Shown here: positions 1-10,075 of the stretch, one piece after another
How the letters are laid out: each line of letters starts with the position of its first letter
Position numbering within the stretch: the first letter of the stretch is position 1
The notes under the pieces: generated by a model
Databases searched by the model: none
What the model saw: only the letters and a program-made list of their open reading frames with translations
Told to the model about the DNA's origin: nothing
Translations under genes and position numbers: made by a program
From: a virus
IMG/VR virus record: IMGVR_UViG_3300025674_000181
Location: 1 to 33,948 of that record
Length of the DNA stretch: 33,948 bases
Reading direction: 5' to 3' (one strand)

Positions 1-190
1 AATAATATAGATTATAGAACTCCATAATTCTATCTCTACGCTCTCCCGCAAAGCTAAAAACAGAATGACTATCTTCAGTTTTTGTTTGGCCAAATCTCAC
101 ATCGTGAGCTGAACTTTTTACAAAATGGCCCAGCTCAGCTATATCTGCTATTGCACCGTAATTATTCCAATATATTTGGTCAAATGGCAT
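1..190 (-). CDS. Partial hypothetical protein, runs off the left edge
   Basis: An open frame starts with ATG at 190-188 and stays open for 63 codons to the window edge, so the 3' end is missing. The protein begins MPFDQIYWNNYGAIADIAEL and continues with a mixed, soluble-looking sequence containing HDVRFGQTKTEDSHSVFSFAGERRDRIMEF. No signal peptide or membrane segment is visible. A GAGG run in the end of the preceding small gene lies about 15-20 bases upstream and could serve ribosome binding, though the spacing is long. It follows the 56-residue gene by only 9 bases on the same strand, so it is probably co-transcribed with the end of the tail module. I do not recognise the family. Confidence 0.6.
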   Translation of the reverse strand, partial: MPFDQIYWNNYGAIADIAELGHFVKSSAHDVRFGQTKTEDSHSVFSFAGERRDRIMEFYNLYY

Positions 191-199
191 ATCTTGAAT

Positions 200-370
200 T
201 TATCCCTCAACCTCTTTTTCTTTACTATCTTTTGACTTTTTTTCTATCTCAGATCGAAGATCTAGTTCCTTTTCGAGAATTTCTATATTTTTTTCTATAT
301 TTTCTTTTTCTTTATTTAGTTCGTACAAAAAAGCTTTAATATTTACAACATCTAATTCCTTAATATTCAT
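200..370 (-). CDS. Small 56-residue charged helical protein
   Basis: ATG at 370-368 opens a 56-codon frame ending in TAA at 202-200. The protein starts MNIKELDVVNIKAFLYELNK and is then dominated by Glu, Lys, Asn and Ile with a heptad-like pattern (ENIEKNIEILEKELDLRSEIEKK), so a coiled coil is likely. It lies 53 bases downstream of the J-like gene stop and 9 bases upstream of the partial gene at the window edge, all on the same strand. No clear Shine-Dalgarno sequence is present; the upstream 50 bases are almost pure A and T. The position just after the receptor-binding protein would suit a small tail-fibre accessory or lysis-region protein, but function is not recognisable. Confidence 0.5.
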   Translation of the reverse strand: MNIKELDVVNIKAFLYELNKEKENIEKNIEILEKELDLRSEIEKKSKDSKEKEVEG

Positions 371-423
371 AATACATTATATTATGTTTTTTTTATTTAT
401 TCTTAAAGTAATTTTATTAAAAA

Positions 424-3400
424 TTACCAAGATGCATCTGCAGTGTTTTTCGTATAACTGCCCTGTCTATATAAATCTATCCTGAATCTTATGCTGGTAT
501 TACTTCCCACGGATGTTGGTTTAGCAACTAGATATGAATCTTTGTTTGCTCCTGGTTCTATTTTATTTGTATTACTCAAGGTTGTATAATAACCAGCTTT
601 TGTAGCCGTGAAGTTTCCATATTTATTTTCAGGCCCCAATATACTTGGCACAGCTGCTTGAGGATCGTTTTTAGTAAACCTAACAGTGGCATTGTCCACA
701 TCAGTCTCTAGATATATACCTGAAACAAAGTATCCTATAGGACTATTTGATATTATTGTATATAAATCATTTAAAACGGGTAATCTAATATCTCCATGTA
801 TGCAAGTAATAACTTGATTTGCTATACCCCAAGCACTTTTTGGGTCTGTTCTAAAATTAGATATCCATCCACCCATGTGTTCTCCCTGAAGAAGGAATCC
901 TTTACCATATGTATTAGGGTCTGGCGGATCGTAATTTGAGGGATGTCTGGTAGTTTCATATATTGCATTATCTTTAGAGCTGCTCGCTAAACCAGTTACT
1001 GTTAAATATTGATTTTCACCTGCCCATCCAAAAAGTTTTCCAGCTTCATTTACCACAGAAAAATGCCCTTCTGAATTTATATACCAACCAACCCTATATG
1101 GATTTGTAATTGCATCATGTGTTCCAGCAGCTACAGTTTGTAAGTTGTTGCTAGTTCTTGGTACATCATAGTCAGGGTGAGATGTTGACAACCAGTCTGG
1201 ATCCATGATCAAACTGCCCACTCTTCCATATCTTCCAGTGATTGTTCCTTTTACAAATGCATTTTGAGCCCACATAGAGCCTTGTTTGTCTACATAAAAT
1301 GGATCCGTGTTTTTAGGAGCTCTATTTCTATTACTATATCCATAAGATCCTATGCTGATTTCTCCATCATCCCAAACTTTTAACCAAGGTTCGCTTGATG
1401 TTCCTTTACCTATCATCATTTTGACCCCACTAATGTTTCCTCCTCTAACTACAAGATCGCTTAGTATTGTTTCTCCATCAGCGCCCAAATAAAAACTCTT
1501 TGTAGTACCATCCCAAACGCTTTGATAGTTTATAGAACGCATTGCGCTGCTGTTTATAAGTATACCATTTGTATCTTTAGTTACTGATGTAACATTTCCA
1601 TATGGGTCTCTATTTACCCGAGACCCAAATCTTATACCATCTCCAACATCTACATTGCCAGATATGCCAACATCACCTATGATGTAAGCATCCTTAGTTT
1701 TAAGAGTTCCTTTCCGAGATACAAAAAATGGGTGATTCTTGCTTGGAGCTGTTGCAGCTGTACTTAAAGATCCATTTGTAGTCCATTTGGCTCCTGCATA
1801 ATCTCCTAAACTTATATCTCCATTGGAAAATGCTTTAAACCATGGGTTGTCTCTGGAACCTCTTCCAATCAATAGATTTGCGCCACTTATCCAGCCTCCA
1901 GTTACGGCTAAATTATGTAAAATTGCTTTACCATTTTGTGTTAACTGGAACCCTTTGTCGGATCCATGCTGAAAATTAGTAGACTGCAATCCAAATCTAT
2001 TGATTAAAATTCCATCTTCATCTGTAGCACTAATTACTCTTCCGAATCTGTCTCTAGTAACATGGCTACCAAATCTCATTCCATCTCCAACATCTACTCT
2101 ACCAGAAATATTCAAATCTCCTCTAAATTCAGCATCTTGAGCAAATAAATTTCCTTCTCTGGAAACATAGAATGGGTTATTGTGATAAACTAAGCTTCTT
2201 CCTATAGATATATCACCTTTACTTGTTACCCTAAAAAATGCATTATCGTAACATCCATTTCCTATAATTAATCCCATGGACCCGCTAAGTAAACCCGAAC
2301 GAATGTCAATACTTTTAAAGTATGCTGTTCCATCACCTACAATCTTCCAACCTCGAGCATCTTCTGTTGGGTCACAAGGATTAAAATCATCATCAAAATT
2401 ATAACTTTGAATTACACTACTGTAACTATTGTAAGTGTCTCCTAGAACAATTGTTTGTCCAACTTCTAGTGCATCTGCTTTTGCAGTTCCTAAAATTTTT
2501 GCATCTGCAGCGAATAAAGACCCGTCTTTAGTGACTTTAAATTTAGCATCATGTATTCTCCAGTAATCTCTAACGGCTGGTACATTATTTGAATCCCAAT
2601 CTCTTGATCCTGTGGTAGTAACTCCACTTAATCCGTATGCATTTCCAAATAAATTATAAAAATCAAAACCGTTGTATTCTAAACCAGGAAGTTCAAGTTT
2701 CAATATACCATTACTTTGGTTAAATGATTCTACTTGAGCTATCTCCCAGCCATAATAAAGAGGACCTCTTTTCCAGTTTGTTTCTAGATATACTCCTGGC
2801 CTTATAGCCGCTTTTTCTATGGCAGTTAAATGATCAGTTTCAATTTGTACAAATACAGAAGAATATTGATCATCGTAATCGTATCCCTCATATTTTTCCC
2901 CAAAAACACCACTAACACCAAGCTCTCCCTTAAAGAACCCAGAGATTTCTTTTGTTTGGTTTCCGATTGTTAAGTTTCCTTCTGAGTCAACATTAAAAGC
3001 CGAAGTTCTACTTGCTCCAATTTCAATAGTTCCAGCAGTTAAATTTCCTCTAATCTCTAAAGTGTTTGGGTCTATATCTATGGCATGAAAACCATCTGGG
3101 TCTTTTGAGAATGTAGGTTTTGTAAAATCTGAATCAGAATATTCTTTATGACCAGTCCAGAATAATCCGTACCCTCCTGGAGAAGGGTCACCTATTCTGA
3201 ACATTTTATGGTCTAAGTATACACCCTTTCCTATTGAATATGCATATTGTGGAGTTTCTACAGCTCTTGTAAATACATTATCACTCAAAACTCTTCCGCT
3301 TGGGTGTGATAATATAAAATCTGCTGCAGTTATTCTATCAGTTAAAATTCTGCTTGCATATATATTAGATATGTAATCTGCACTAATAGCTCCTCCAGTT

Positions 3401-6400
3401 ACATATCCTTGAGTGTGAGGAGTTTGTCCGAATGCTAAATTAGCTTCGTTTGAAAATATAGTTTTAGCTTTATTGACTGGATAGTAATTATGGACATCCC
3501 TAGATATTCCAGACACAAACTGCTTACTCAAATTTTCTGACTTATCTATAGTTCTTAGAAAATAAAAATAATATATACTTTCTCCATTAATACCTGTTTC
3601 TACATCATTATCAATATATGATGTCGATGCTGAAAGTTTGTATGTATATAATTCTGGATTATTAAAGAAATAACCGCTAATATGAGACATCTTCCAGCAG
3701 TTAGTGTTTGGGTTTGCTAAAGTAGGCTCAACAGAATCTTCTTTTACTATACCTGTCGGTATTCCTGTCTTATAAACCAATATACTATCAGTATCTTTTG
3801 ATATGCCTTGATCCCAATCCCATTCCAAGAATATTTGCTTTGGTCCTGAAATTATATTAAAGTTATTTGGAATTTTTGGGAGAGTTGAATCTTTTGGAGT
3901 TTTTATTGGATTATCGTAAGACAAAGTCCACTGGCTTTGCTTTCCGTCATGCTCATTGATTCTTGCTCTTAAATAATATGTTTGATTAGCTTCTAAATTA
4001 CTAAAGATTCCGCTTCCAATATTCCTGCCAGGATATCTTACCTTTAAATCATCATCATCGTCACTATATTGTACAGGAATTTCTTGTGTTCCTATTAATG
4101 GGTTAAAGCTTGGTCTTTTTGATAGTTGTATAGTATAAGATAAATGTTGCCTATTGAGCGGATCATCATTTATTAAATAATTTATAAATGCATAAGATGT
4201 TCCATCACCCCCATCGTCATTAATTATTCCAGTAGTGCATCTTACTTCGTCTCTAAATAAAGCTTCTGTTCTTCCTACATCCACTAATCTTCTTTCGCTT
4301 ATCTTTCCTTTATTGTTCGATGTGTCTTCAGCTTGAAGCCAAAAATAAAATTTCTTACCCGCATTTGCAGAAAAATCTTTTAATGGAATTATATCCGAAA
4401 TTGCTATCGTCGATTGATGAATAGCAACCTTTTTTTGGTCTGAAAAAGAGTATTCATCTTCTGAAACTGTAGCTATATCAGTTCCAGTATATAAATGTAT
4501 ATGCTCTAAATCATGGTCACCTGGATTTTCCCAGCTTAAAAATATATTATTTCCATTTTTTTGAGAAGAAATCCAAGTTGGTGTACCAGGTGGGATGTTA
4601 TCTGGAGCAGCATATATATAGTCCTCATATCCAGGTTTTATATCATAATATTTATTTGTCAGTATTGTATCATCAGCCCAATTTGATTGAAAAATATCAA
4701 AAACAGATTTGACTCTTACTTCATAATAACTATCTCCTTTAGCTTCAAAAATATAATGCCCCGAACCTTCTCCAAGAACCCCAGGGTTATGAAAGGCTTT
4801 AGTTGAATCTCTTTGACCCAATAAAGTCATCTCCTCAACATTCTGATACTCCGTGAAATAATATCTAAAAGAATCGTCGTTTTGTTCCTGTCCTGAATAA
4901 AATACATGTATTACAGACCTGCCATCTGATGTTATTTCTCCACTGGTATGAACTACTGGACCATCTAAATTAACATATTCAAATGATGTATCCACATACA
5001 TTCCTGTATTATTAGAGCTATCTACGGCCAATGCATGAAAATACCATTTTGTGTTTTCGTATGATTCTGAACCAGGTTTATTAAATTTATCTATTGCAAA
5101 AGAGGGTGCATCATCAGGAAGAACTGAAGCAAAGGGACTCGAGTAATCTATTGGGAGATCCTCTATTTTTGTGGTTGACTGTTCTTCTTCTACTGTAAAA
5201 TCAAAATTTTCTTTACCAATTCCAGTATAGAGTAAAACTTTTACTACATCATTTTCTTTAGGTTCATCCCAAGAGAATCTAAAATTCGACCACTCTTTAC
5301 TGACCCTGAATCTTTCTAATTTTCCTGGAGGTTTGGAATCTCTTGGTACATAAACATGATCTGATACAACATCATAAATTTCATTGCTTAAAATTGTATC
5401 AGTAGCCCAATCAGTTTCATTTTTACTTAAAACTATTCTAGTTTTTACATCGTAAAATGTATTTCCATTTGCCTCAAATACAAAATGCCCTGATCCTCCA
5501 TAAGTATCGCTATCATTATAAGCAGCTTTGTCCTTCCCTTGGAAGGTCTTAATATCGAAAGAATTAATATCTTTATATTCGGTAAGATAGTATTGAAAAG
5601 TACTATCATCTTGAGCTACTCCAGAGTAAAAAACATGAACTAATCCTTGACCTGCTTCATTTACTGTTCCACTAGTGTGTAGAACAGGAGGAGACATGTC
5701 CACCGTTTTAAATTCTGCATCTGTATAAACTCCTGTATTATCAGAAGTATCTACTGGAAGAATGTGAAATGGATATGTAGTTGCAGCATTTTTGTACTGT
5801 ATTACATCGTCAAATCTAGATATAGGAAATACTGGTCTATCGTCTTTATTTACCGAAGCAATTAATCCATTTTTATTTTTTGCAATTTCGATGATTTTAT
5901 TTTGATCTACAGTAACTTCTCCAAAATTATCTTTACCTACTCCAGTATAAAGTAGGACTCTATTACAATCCGCCTCTGGAGGAGGATCCCAGGAAAATTC
6001 AAAGTCAGAAAACTGTTTTCTAATTTCAAAGTTTTTAATTTTTAGTGGAGCAAAATTATCTTTACCTATTTTTGCAGTAGAAGTTGCCACTAAGGATTCT
6101 CTGTTTTCTGATGTGAAAGCCGATAATTTTCCGAAATATTCTGTGTTGGCTGTTACTTCTCTTATTTCAAGATGACCAGATGCACCAGCTTCATATTGTG
6201 CTGGTGCAGTTTTTATATCTTCCTGAAAAATATTTATTGAGTGATTGGACACTCCAAAGGTTTCATCATTAATTTTTAGAAAATATTTTTTAAAACTTTT
6301 GTCGTTGTGAAATTGTCCTGAGTAAAATGCATGAAGTATTGGAGACTGCCTATATGTATCAGTTCCTTTACCTTCTTCTCTTATTTCTCCAGAAAGATAT

Positions 6401-9400
6401 AAGTCTGGAGCTACAGCCACATCAAATAAACTAATTAAATTACTATTTCTTGGATCACTAAAATTTCCTGCTACATCAAATGCTCTTATATGGAACATAG
6501 CATTCGTTCCTATACCTAAAGGATTTCCATTTAAATCAGCAAAAGACCCTCTACTTGTATCTGCTTCATAAACGGTATGGGATGCATATTTACCTACAAC
6601 TTCTGTAAAGGAAGATCCTATTTTAGGTAATCTGTATTCGTTGTAACCCCCAGCCCCTTCTTCTCCTAAATTTGTATTTTCAAATTCTGGAACTTCTCCT
6701 CCTACCCATCCAGTATATAATCTAAATCCTATTAAATCTAACTCTCTATCTGGAGATTCATTTTCCCATCTAAAGCTTAAGTTATTCGGAAATAATGGGT
6801 TTAGAGATACATTAAAGTGGTCGGGTGGGTCGGGAGGTATTAAGTCAGGCTCTCCCCTGAAAAACATTACTTTTTCCTCTGATCTTCCAAAATCGTTAGC
6901 CTCAGACCATCTCAATTCGTAATAACCGTTTGAATCAGGGAGTTCAAATTCTCCAGATACCGCACCAGTTACTCTAGCTTCATATGCATCTGCATCAAAT
7001 ATTGCACAACCATCTATTGCTAAATCATCAAATTCAGATTCATATCTCGGGTGAGCAACTTCAAGAAATGGAGTAAATTTAGAATCTTTATAGTTTGGCA
7101 GACTAACTGTTAAATTATTACTTCCTCCAACTCTAGCTTTGTCTCGATCTGCACCCAAACTAAGATCCCATAAAATCTTATTTGATCCACATTTTTGTTT
7201 GAGACCAGGAACCTTCCATTCATTATTTTGTAATAAATTTGTATCATTGTTACCCATTTTTGTCACCACGAGACTTCTGTAGTACTCTTCAGTGATTCTT
7301 TGCACTCGCATGAAGTAATTTCCAAAATTTGTTACATCTGGATTATAGTAATCTTCATTCTCCTCTAAATTATGTATGAAGTAATTTGCTCTCGATCTAG
7401 TAACCCCTTCTGAATTTACATATCCAGTCGCAGCAATTATAACTTCAATAGTATTTTTTTCTGGAGCTCCTAAGTTTTGTACTTGAGTATTATCGTCGGG
7501 ATCGTCATCAAATTGAGGTAAAGGTCCACCTCCAGCTGATGGTCTATTTGCTGGAGTCGGGTCGTATGGAACTGTCCTGGCTGTATATATTGTTGATAAA
7601 GAGTCAGTTTGGCTAAATTTTTCCCTATTATATTCCATTGCAATCATAGAATATGTTCCATCCTGATTTTCTGTTTTACCTAACAATTGATATTCTTTAG
7701 AATCAAAAGCTTCTGTAGACCCATCAGCTTCTTCTCCATGCAATATATACAAGGCTCCTTCCTTTAGTTTAGTTGATACTGATTTTCTTTCATCTCCTCT
7801 AGGCATTCCAGCTAAAACATTTGTAGCAAGAAAATAATCATTGAATGTTTTGTATCCAGCTGAAGAACTTATAAAGCTTATTTCTTTTGGAATTCTTTGA
7901 ATTAAATCTTCGTTTTGATGAGTTAATATTTTAGTTCCAGATGTAGTTACTTCAAAATAATTGTTTAAATTTGTATTTGCAGATGTTTCTGAGTTTATTG
8001 GAATTATTTCAGCATCTCTTTGCCCTCCATCGGACGCACCTTGATGCTGTCCGTTTCTATGTATAAATTCAATATAATGTTCAGATTCATTTAGATTAAC
8101 ATCTTCATCAGGGATTAAAAAGCTTATGCTTGTGTATTTTTTTGTTAAATCTAATTTTTGATCTATAAAAACATAATTTTTACTAGGGGTAGGATTATCA
8201 TCGACCACTTCTAATACTCTCCCCCCTACTTTAAATCCATTTCTTAACTCATCATATATTGTAAAAATGTGCCCTGGTTCTATATGTTCTGCTTGACTGT
8301 CTGTTGTAAAACTTACAGTTTCTTCCTCGAGTACTGAAGTTAATAAAATCCACCTAGCAGTCCTTAATGCTTGATCTCGAGAAGTACAGCCGACAGCCGT
8401 TACTTCTTTTAGATTCCAGCCGTATCTTGTGATGCCTTCGGGATCTTCTACGTATTCGTATTTAGTTAAAAATGAATCTTCTTTATCCTTGTAAGCTACT
8501 TTTACAGCTGTAAATTTTGACTGCCTTGGAGCTCCTGCATAACTAAAATTTCCTTCTAATACAGAATCATTGCTGAATTTAAATATTGAATTTTTAAGAG
8601 CATTCATGGAGATAAAAATCTCCAAATTATTGAAATATGCTATACCTCTAAAAATCGAACAAATCTCATTTACAGTTTTGTATGCATCTGCTGGATTTTG
8701 AAGCAAAAGGTTGCAACTAAATCTCCGCTCTTTTTTAAATGAGTTGTCAACTGGTATTGATGTTGGAACTAGTTCGTCGCAATATTTGGCAATTTTAAAT
8801 AATTCCCATTTGTCTAAATTAACATCTCTTATGTATTCTCCTAAACCATAAATATCATTGGTCAATATATCGTACAAAATCCAAGCTGGATTATCGGTCC
8901 ATTCTAATTCTTCTTTAAATGTCCCATCCCAAACTCCTTCGTGTCTTTCTTCGCTTGTATGCGAACTACCCTTTGACCCATAACTACTTGTATATGCCCT
9001 TAAATTTGTTGGCCCTTTTTCATTCTCCAATTTTTCAACATAATTACTGGGAACCTTTACCCTTTTTAGTTTCATGTCAAAAGACCTAGTTGGAGCATTT
9101 CCAAAGTTCTCTGCATTAACTAATGATGCAATCATAGCAGAGCCTGGGTAATTAAAGTTCCTGTCTACTATTTCTGTAACTGAGTCAAGTGTTACTGAAA
9201 ATTTACTTTTAAAATTGTATGACTGAGCTGTTACATTTCTTATGTAAATCTGTCTTGGTCTAGGTCCAGAGAGATCTTTCGGGTCAATTAATTTCAACCA
9301 AATATCTTCTTTGTATTGAGATAAAGATAAGCCTTGAATATCAACAAGAACATTGTAGTCGTTTAACCCATCAGGTATAATTTCTTCGATCACGCCATCA

Positions 9401-10068
9401 TCTAGGCTTCGATGTGTAATGCCAGTTATGTCTCCCCATATCATAACTTTACCTTTATTGGGCTGTTGCTCTCCAGCTTTATCTATGGTGTAACATTGAT
9501 CTACATTTAATGTAACCCCAAGCCAGTCAACATCTTCATCCATTACTGAGTGTGTTGTTTGACTAGTTATTCTTTTTCCCTGGCCATCGTCATTCTCTTC
9601 TAGTTCAACTTGATTTCCTAACGGAACATTTTTTCCTATAGTTTGAGATGCATAAGAAAAATCTTCTAACCAATAAAAGTTGTCATCTTCAGTTTCTCCA
9701 CTTTCTCCCTGGTTGACATAAAAAGGAGTTTGATCTAGCTCTCCTCTTTTCCATGCTACTGATATATTTCTAAAATTATAAATTCCAGCTTGAGAGGTGT
9801 CTGATGTTGTTAATTGTACGGGTGTATCGTTTAGATAAATCCCCTTTAATATTCCAGCCCCCTGAACTAAACCTCCAGTTGCATCACAAAACCCTTCAAT
9901 TGGGCCTTCAGATACAACATCCAGCATTTTCATAAATGCTGTGGATTGTAGTTTTTCTTTATCTTCTTTAGATACAGCTAGAAATTTTCCACCAAAACCG
10001 TCTCCAGTTATTGTTCTTCTGAACAATCTGGGTGTAGTATTAGAAGCGTAACATACTAGGTTATACAT
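424..10068 (-). CDS. J: Giant gpJ-like central tail tip / host-specificity protein (3214 aa)
   Basis: This is the tail-tip hub and fibre that contacts the host surface, as lambda gpJ does. The N-terminal ~900 residues carry the gpJ pattern: an early segment AFMKMLDVVSEGPIEGF followed by GIYLNDTPVQ, and later the WILYDILTNDIYGLGEYI and NPADAYKTVNEICSIFRG blocks typical of J baseplate-hub domains. Residues ~1075-2150 hold five fibronectin-III-like units spaced about 240-260 residues. The C-terminal third has tandem fibre repeats with ISGxVDVGDGxRFGS and a distal domain rich in Gly, Thr and Asn. Lambda gpJ is about 1130 residues, so this one is nearly three times longer. It starts 7 bases after the I-like gene stop, in the same order as lambda (I then J). 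Receptor specificity probably lies in the last ~250 residues; that is inference. Confidence 0.93.
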   Translation of the reverse strand: MYNLVCYASNTTPRLFRRTITGDGFGGKFLAVSKEDKEKLQSTAFMKMLDVVSEGPIEGFCDATGGLVQGAGILKGIYLNDTPVQLTTSDTSQAGIYNFRNISVAWKRGELDQTPFYVNQGESGETEDDNFYWLEDFSYASQTIGKNVPLGNQVELEENDDGQGKRITSQTTHSVMDEDVDWLGVTLNVDQCYTIDKAGEQQPNKGKVMIWGDITGITHRSLDDGVIEEIIPDGLNDYNVLVDIQGLSLSQYKEDIWLKLIDPKDLSGPRPRQIYIRNVTAQSYNFKSKFSVTLDSVTEIVDRNFNYPGSAMIASLVNAENFGNAPTRSFDMKLKRVKVPSNYVEKLENEKGPTNLRAYTSSYGSKGSSHTSEERHEGVWDGTFKEELEWTDNPAWILYDILTNDIYGLGEYIRDVNLDKWELFKIAKYCDELVPTSIPVDNSFKKERRFSCNLLLQNPADAYKTVNEICSIFRGIAYFNNLEIFISMNALKNSIFKFSNDSVLEGNFSYAGAPRQSKFTAVKVAYKDKEDSFLTKYEYVEDPEGITRYGWNLKEVTAVGCTSRDQALRTARWILLTSVLEEETVSFTTDSQAEHIEPGHIFTIYDELRNGFKVGGRVLEVVDDNPTPSKNYVFIDQKLDLTKKYTSISFLIPDEDVNLNESEHYIEFIHRNGQHQGASDGGQRDAEIIPINSETSANTNLNNYFEVTTSGTKILTHQNEDLIQRIPKEISFISSSAGYKTFNDYFLATNVLAGMPRGDERKSVSTKLKEGALYILHGEEADGSTEAFDSKEYQLLGKTENQDGTYSMIAMEYNREKFSQTDSLSTIYTARTVPYDPTPANRPSAGGGPLPQFDDDPDDNTQVQNLGAPEKNTIEVIIAATGYVNSEGVTRSRANYFIHNLEENEDYYNPDVTNFGNYFMRVQRITEEYYRSLVVTKMGNNDTNLLQNNEWKVPGLKQKCGSNKILWDLSLGADRDKARVGGSNNLTVSLPNYKDSKFTPFLEVAHPRYESEFDDLAIDGCAIFDADAYEARVTGAVSGEFELPDSNGYYELRWSEANDFGRSEEKVMFFRGEPDLIPPDPPDHFNVSLNPLFPNNLSFRWENESPDRELDLIGFRLYTGWVGGEVPEFENTNLGEEGAGGYNEYRLPKIGSSFTEVVGKYASHTVYEADTSRGSFADLNGNPLGIGTNAMFHIRAFDVAGNFSDPRNSNLISLFDVAVAPDLYLSGEIREEGKGTDTYRQSPILHAFYSGQFHNDKSFKKYFLKINDETFGVSNHSINIFQEDIKTAPAQYEAGASGHLEIREVTANTEYFGKLSAFTSENRESLVATSTAKIGKDNFAPLKIKNFEIRKQFSDFEFSWDPPPEADCNRVLLYTGVGKDNFGEVTVDQNKIIEIAKNKNGLIASVNKDDRPVFPISRFDDVIQYKNAATTYPFHILPVDTSDNTGVYTDAEFKTVDMSPPVLHTSGTVNEAGQGLVHVFYSGVAQDDSTFQYYLTEYKDINSFDIKTFQGKDKAAYNDSDTYGGSGHFVFEANGNTFYDVKTRIVLSKNETDWATDTILSNEIYDVVSDHVYVPRDSKPPGKLERFRVSKEWSNFRFSWDEPKENDVVKVLLYTGIGKENFDFTVEEEQSTTKIEDLPIDYSSPFASVLPDDAPSFAIDKFNKPGSESYENTKWYFHALAVDSSNNTGMYVDTSFEYVNLDGPVVHTSGEITSDGRSVIHVFYSGQEQNDDSFRYYFTEYQNVEEMTLLGQRDSTKAFHNPGVLGEGSGHYIFEAKGDSYYEVRVKSVFDIFQSNWADDTILTNKYYDIKPGYEDYIYAAPDNIPPGTPTWISSQKNGNNIFLSWENPGDHDLEHIHLYTGTDIATVSEDEYSFSDQKKVAIHQSTIAISDIIPLKDFSANAGKKFYFWLQAEDTSNNKGKISERRLVDVGRTEALFRDEVRCTTGIINDDGGDGTSYAFINYLINDDPLNRQHLSYTIQLSKRPSFNPLIGTQEIPVQYSDDDDDLKVRYPGRNIGSGIFSNLEANQTYYLRARINEHDGKQSQWTLSYDNPIKTPKDSTLPKIPNNFNIISGPKQIFLEWDWDQGISKDTDSILVYKTGIPTGIVKEDSVEPTLANPNTNCWKMSHISGYFFNNPELYTYKLSASTSYIDNDVETGINGESIYYFYFLRTIDKSENLSKQFVSGISRDVHNYYPVNKAKTIFSNEANLAFGQTPHTQGYVTGGAISADYISNIYASRILTDRITAADFILSHPSGRVLSDNVFTRAVETPQYAYSIGKGVYLDHKMFRIGDPSPGGYGLFWTGHKEYSDSDFTKPTFSKDPDGFHAIDIDPNTLEIRGNLTAGTIEIGASRTSAFNVDSEGNLTIGNQTKEISGFFKGELGVSGVFGEKYEGYDYDDQYSSVFVQIETDHLTAIEKAAIRPGVYLETNWKRGPLYYGWEIAQVESFNQSNGILKLELPGLEYNGFDFYNLFGNAYGLSGVTTTGSRDWDSNNVPAVRDYWRIHDAKFKVTKDGSLFAADAKILGTAKADALEVGQTIVLGDTYNSYSSVIQSYNFDDDFNPCDPTEDARGWKIVGDGTAYFKSIDIRSGLLSGSMGLIIGNGCYDNAFFRVTSKGDISIGRSLVYHNNPFYVSREGNLFAQDAEFRGDLNISGRVDVGDGMRFGSHVTRDRFGRVISATDEDGILINRFGLQSTNFQHGSDKGFQLTQNGKAILHNLAVTGGWISGANLLIGRGSRDNPWFKAFSNGDISLGDYAGAKWTTNGSLSTAATAPSKNHPFFVSRKGTLKTKDAYIIGDVGISGNVDVGDGIRFGSRVNRDPYGNVTSVTKDTNGILINSSAMRSINYQSVWDGTTKSFYLGADGETILSDLVVRGGNISGVKMMIGKGTSSEPWLKVWDDGEISIGSYGYSNRNRAPKNTDPFYVDKQGSMWAQNAFVKGTITGRYGRVGSLIMDPDWLSTSHPDYDVPRTSNNLQTVAAGTHDAITNPYRVGWYINSEGHFSVVNEAGKLFGWAGENQYLTVTGLASSSKDNAIYETTRHPSNYDPPDPNTYGKGFLLQGEHMGGWISNFRTDPKSAWGIANQVITCIHGDIRLPVLNDLYTIISNSPIGYFVSGIYLETDVDNATVRFTKNDPQAAVPSILGPENKYGNFTATKAGYYTTLSNTNKIEPGANKDSYLVAKPTSVGSNTSIRFRIDLYRQGSYTKNTADASW
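1190..2300 (-). repeat. C-terminal fibre repeats in J (three copies, 130-150 residues each)
   Basis: A repeated set appears three times around residues 2600, 2733 and 2885: a pair [LM][LIM]IG[NRK]G followed within ten residues by [FL][FK][RKA]V or KA, then GDISIG, GDISLG or GEISIG, then NPFYVS, HPFFVS or DPFYVD. Two copies of ISG[RN]VDVGDG[MI]RFGS sit between them (near residues 2661 and 2810). The repeats look like trimeric beta-structured tail-fibre shaft segments. The copies are diverged enough at DNA level that they are old. Confidence 0.75.
3790..6840 (-). repeat. Protein-level super-repeat in J: FNIII-like unit plus a second beta module, about 245 residues per unit
   Basis: Five FNIII-like starts are visible near residues 1078, 1338, 1578, 1826 and 2062 (for example PPGKLERFRVSKEWSNFRFSW followed by LLYTG). 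Between them lies a second module, seen as LHAFYSGQFHNDKSFKKYF, VHVFYSGVAQDDSTFQYYL, IHVFYSGQEQNDDSFRYYF and a diverged FINYLINDDPLNRQHLSYT. Copies 2 and 3 are the closest pair (LLYTGVGKDNF and LLYTGIGKENF). FNIII domains are common in tailed-phage tip proteins and likely act as spacers or weak surface binders. Confidence 0.8.
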
Positions 10069-10075
10069 AATTTAC

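Noticed and set aside
82-339. Plus-strand open frame of 85 codons rich in Phe, Leu and Tyr
   Set aside because: It is antisense to the 56-residue gene and the partial gene; its apparent hydrophobicity is what the complement of Lys/Glu-rich codons produces.
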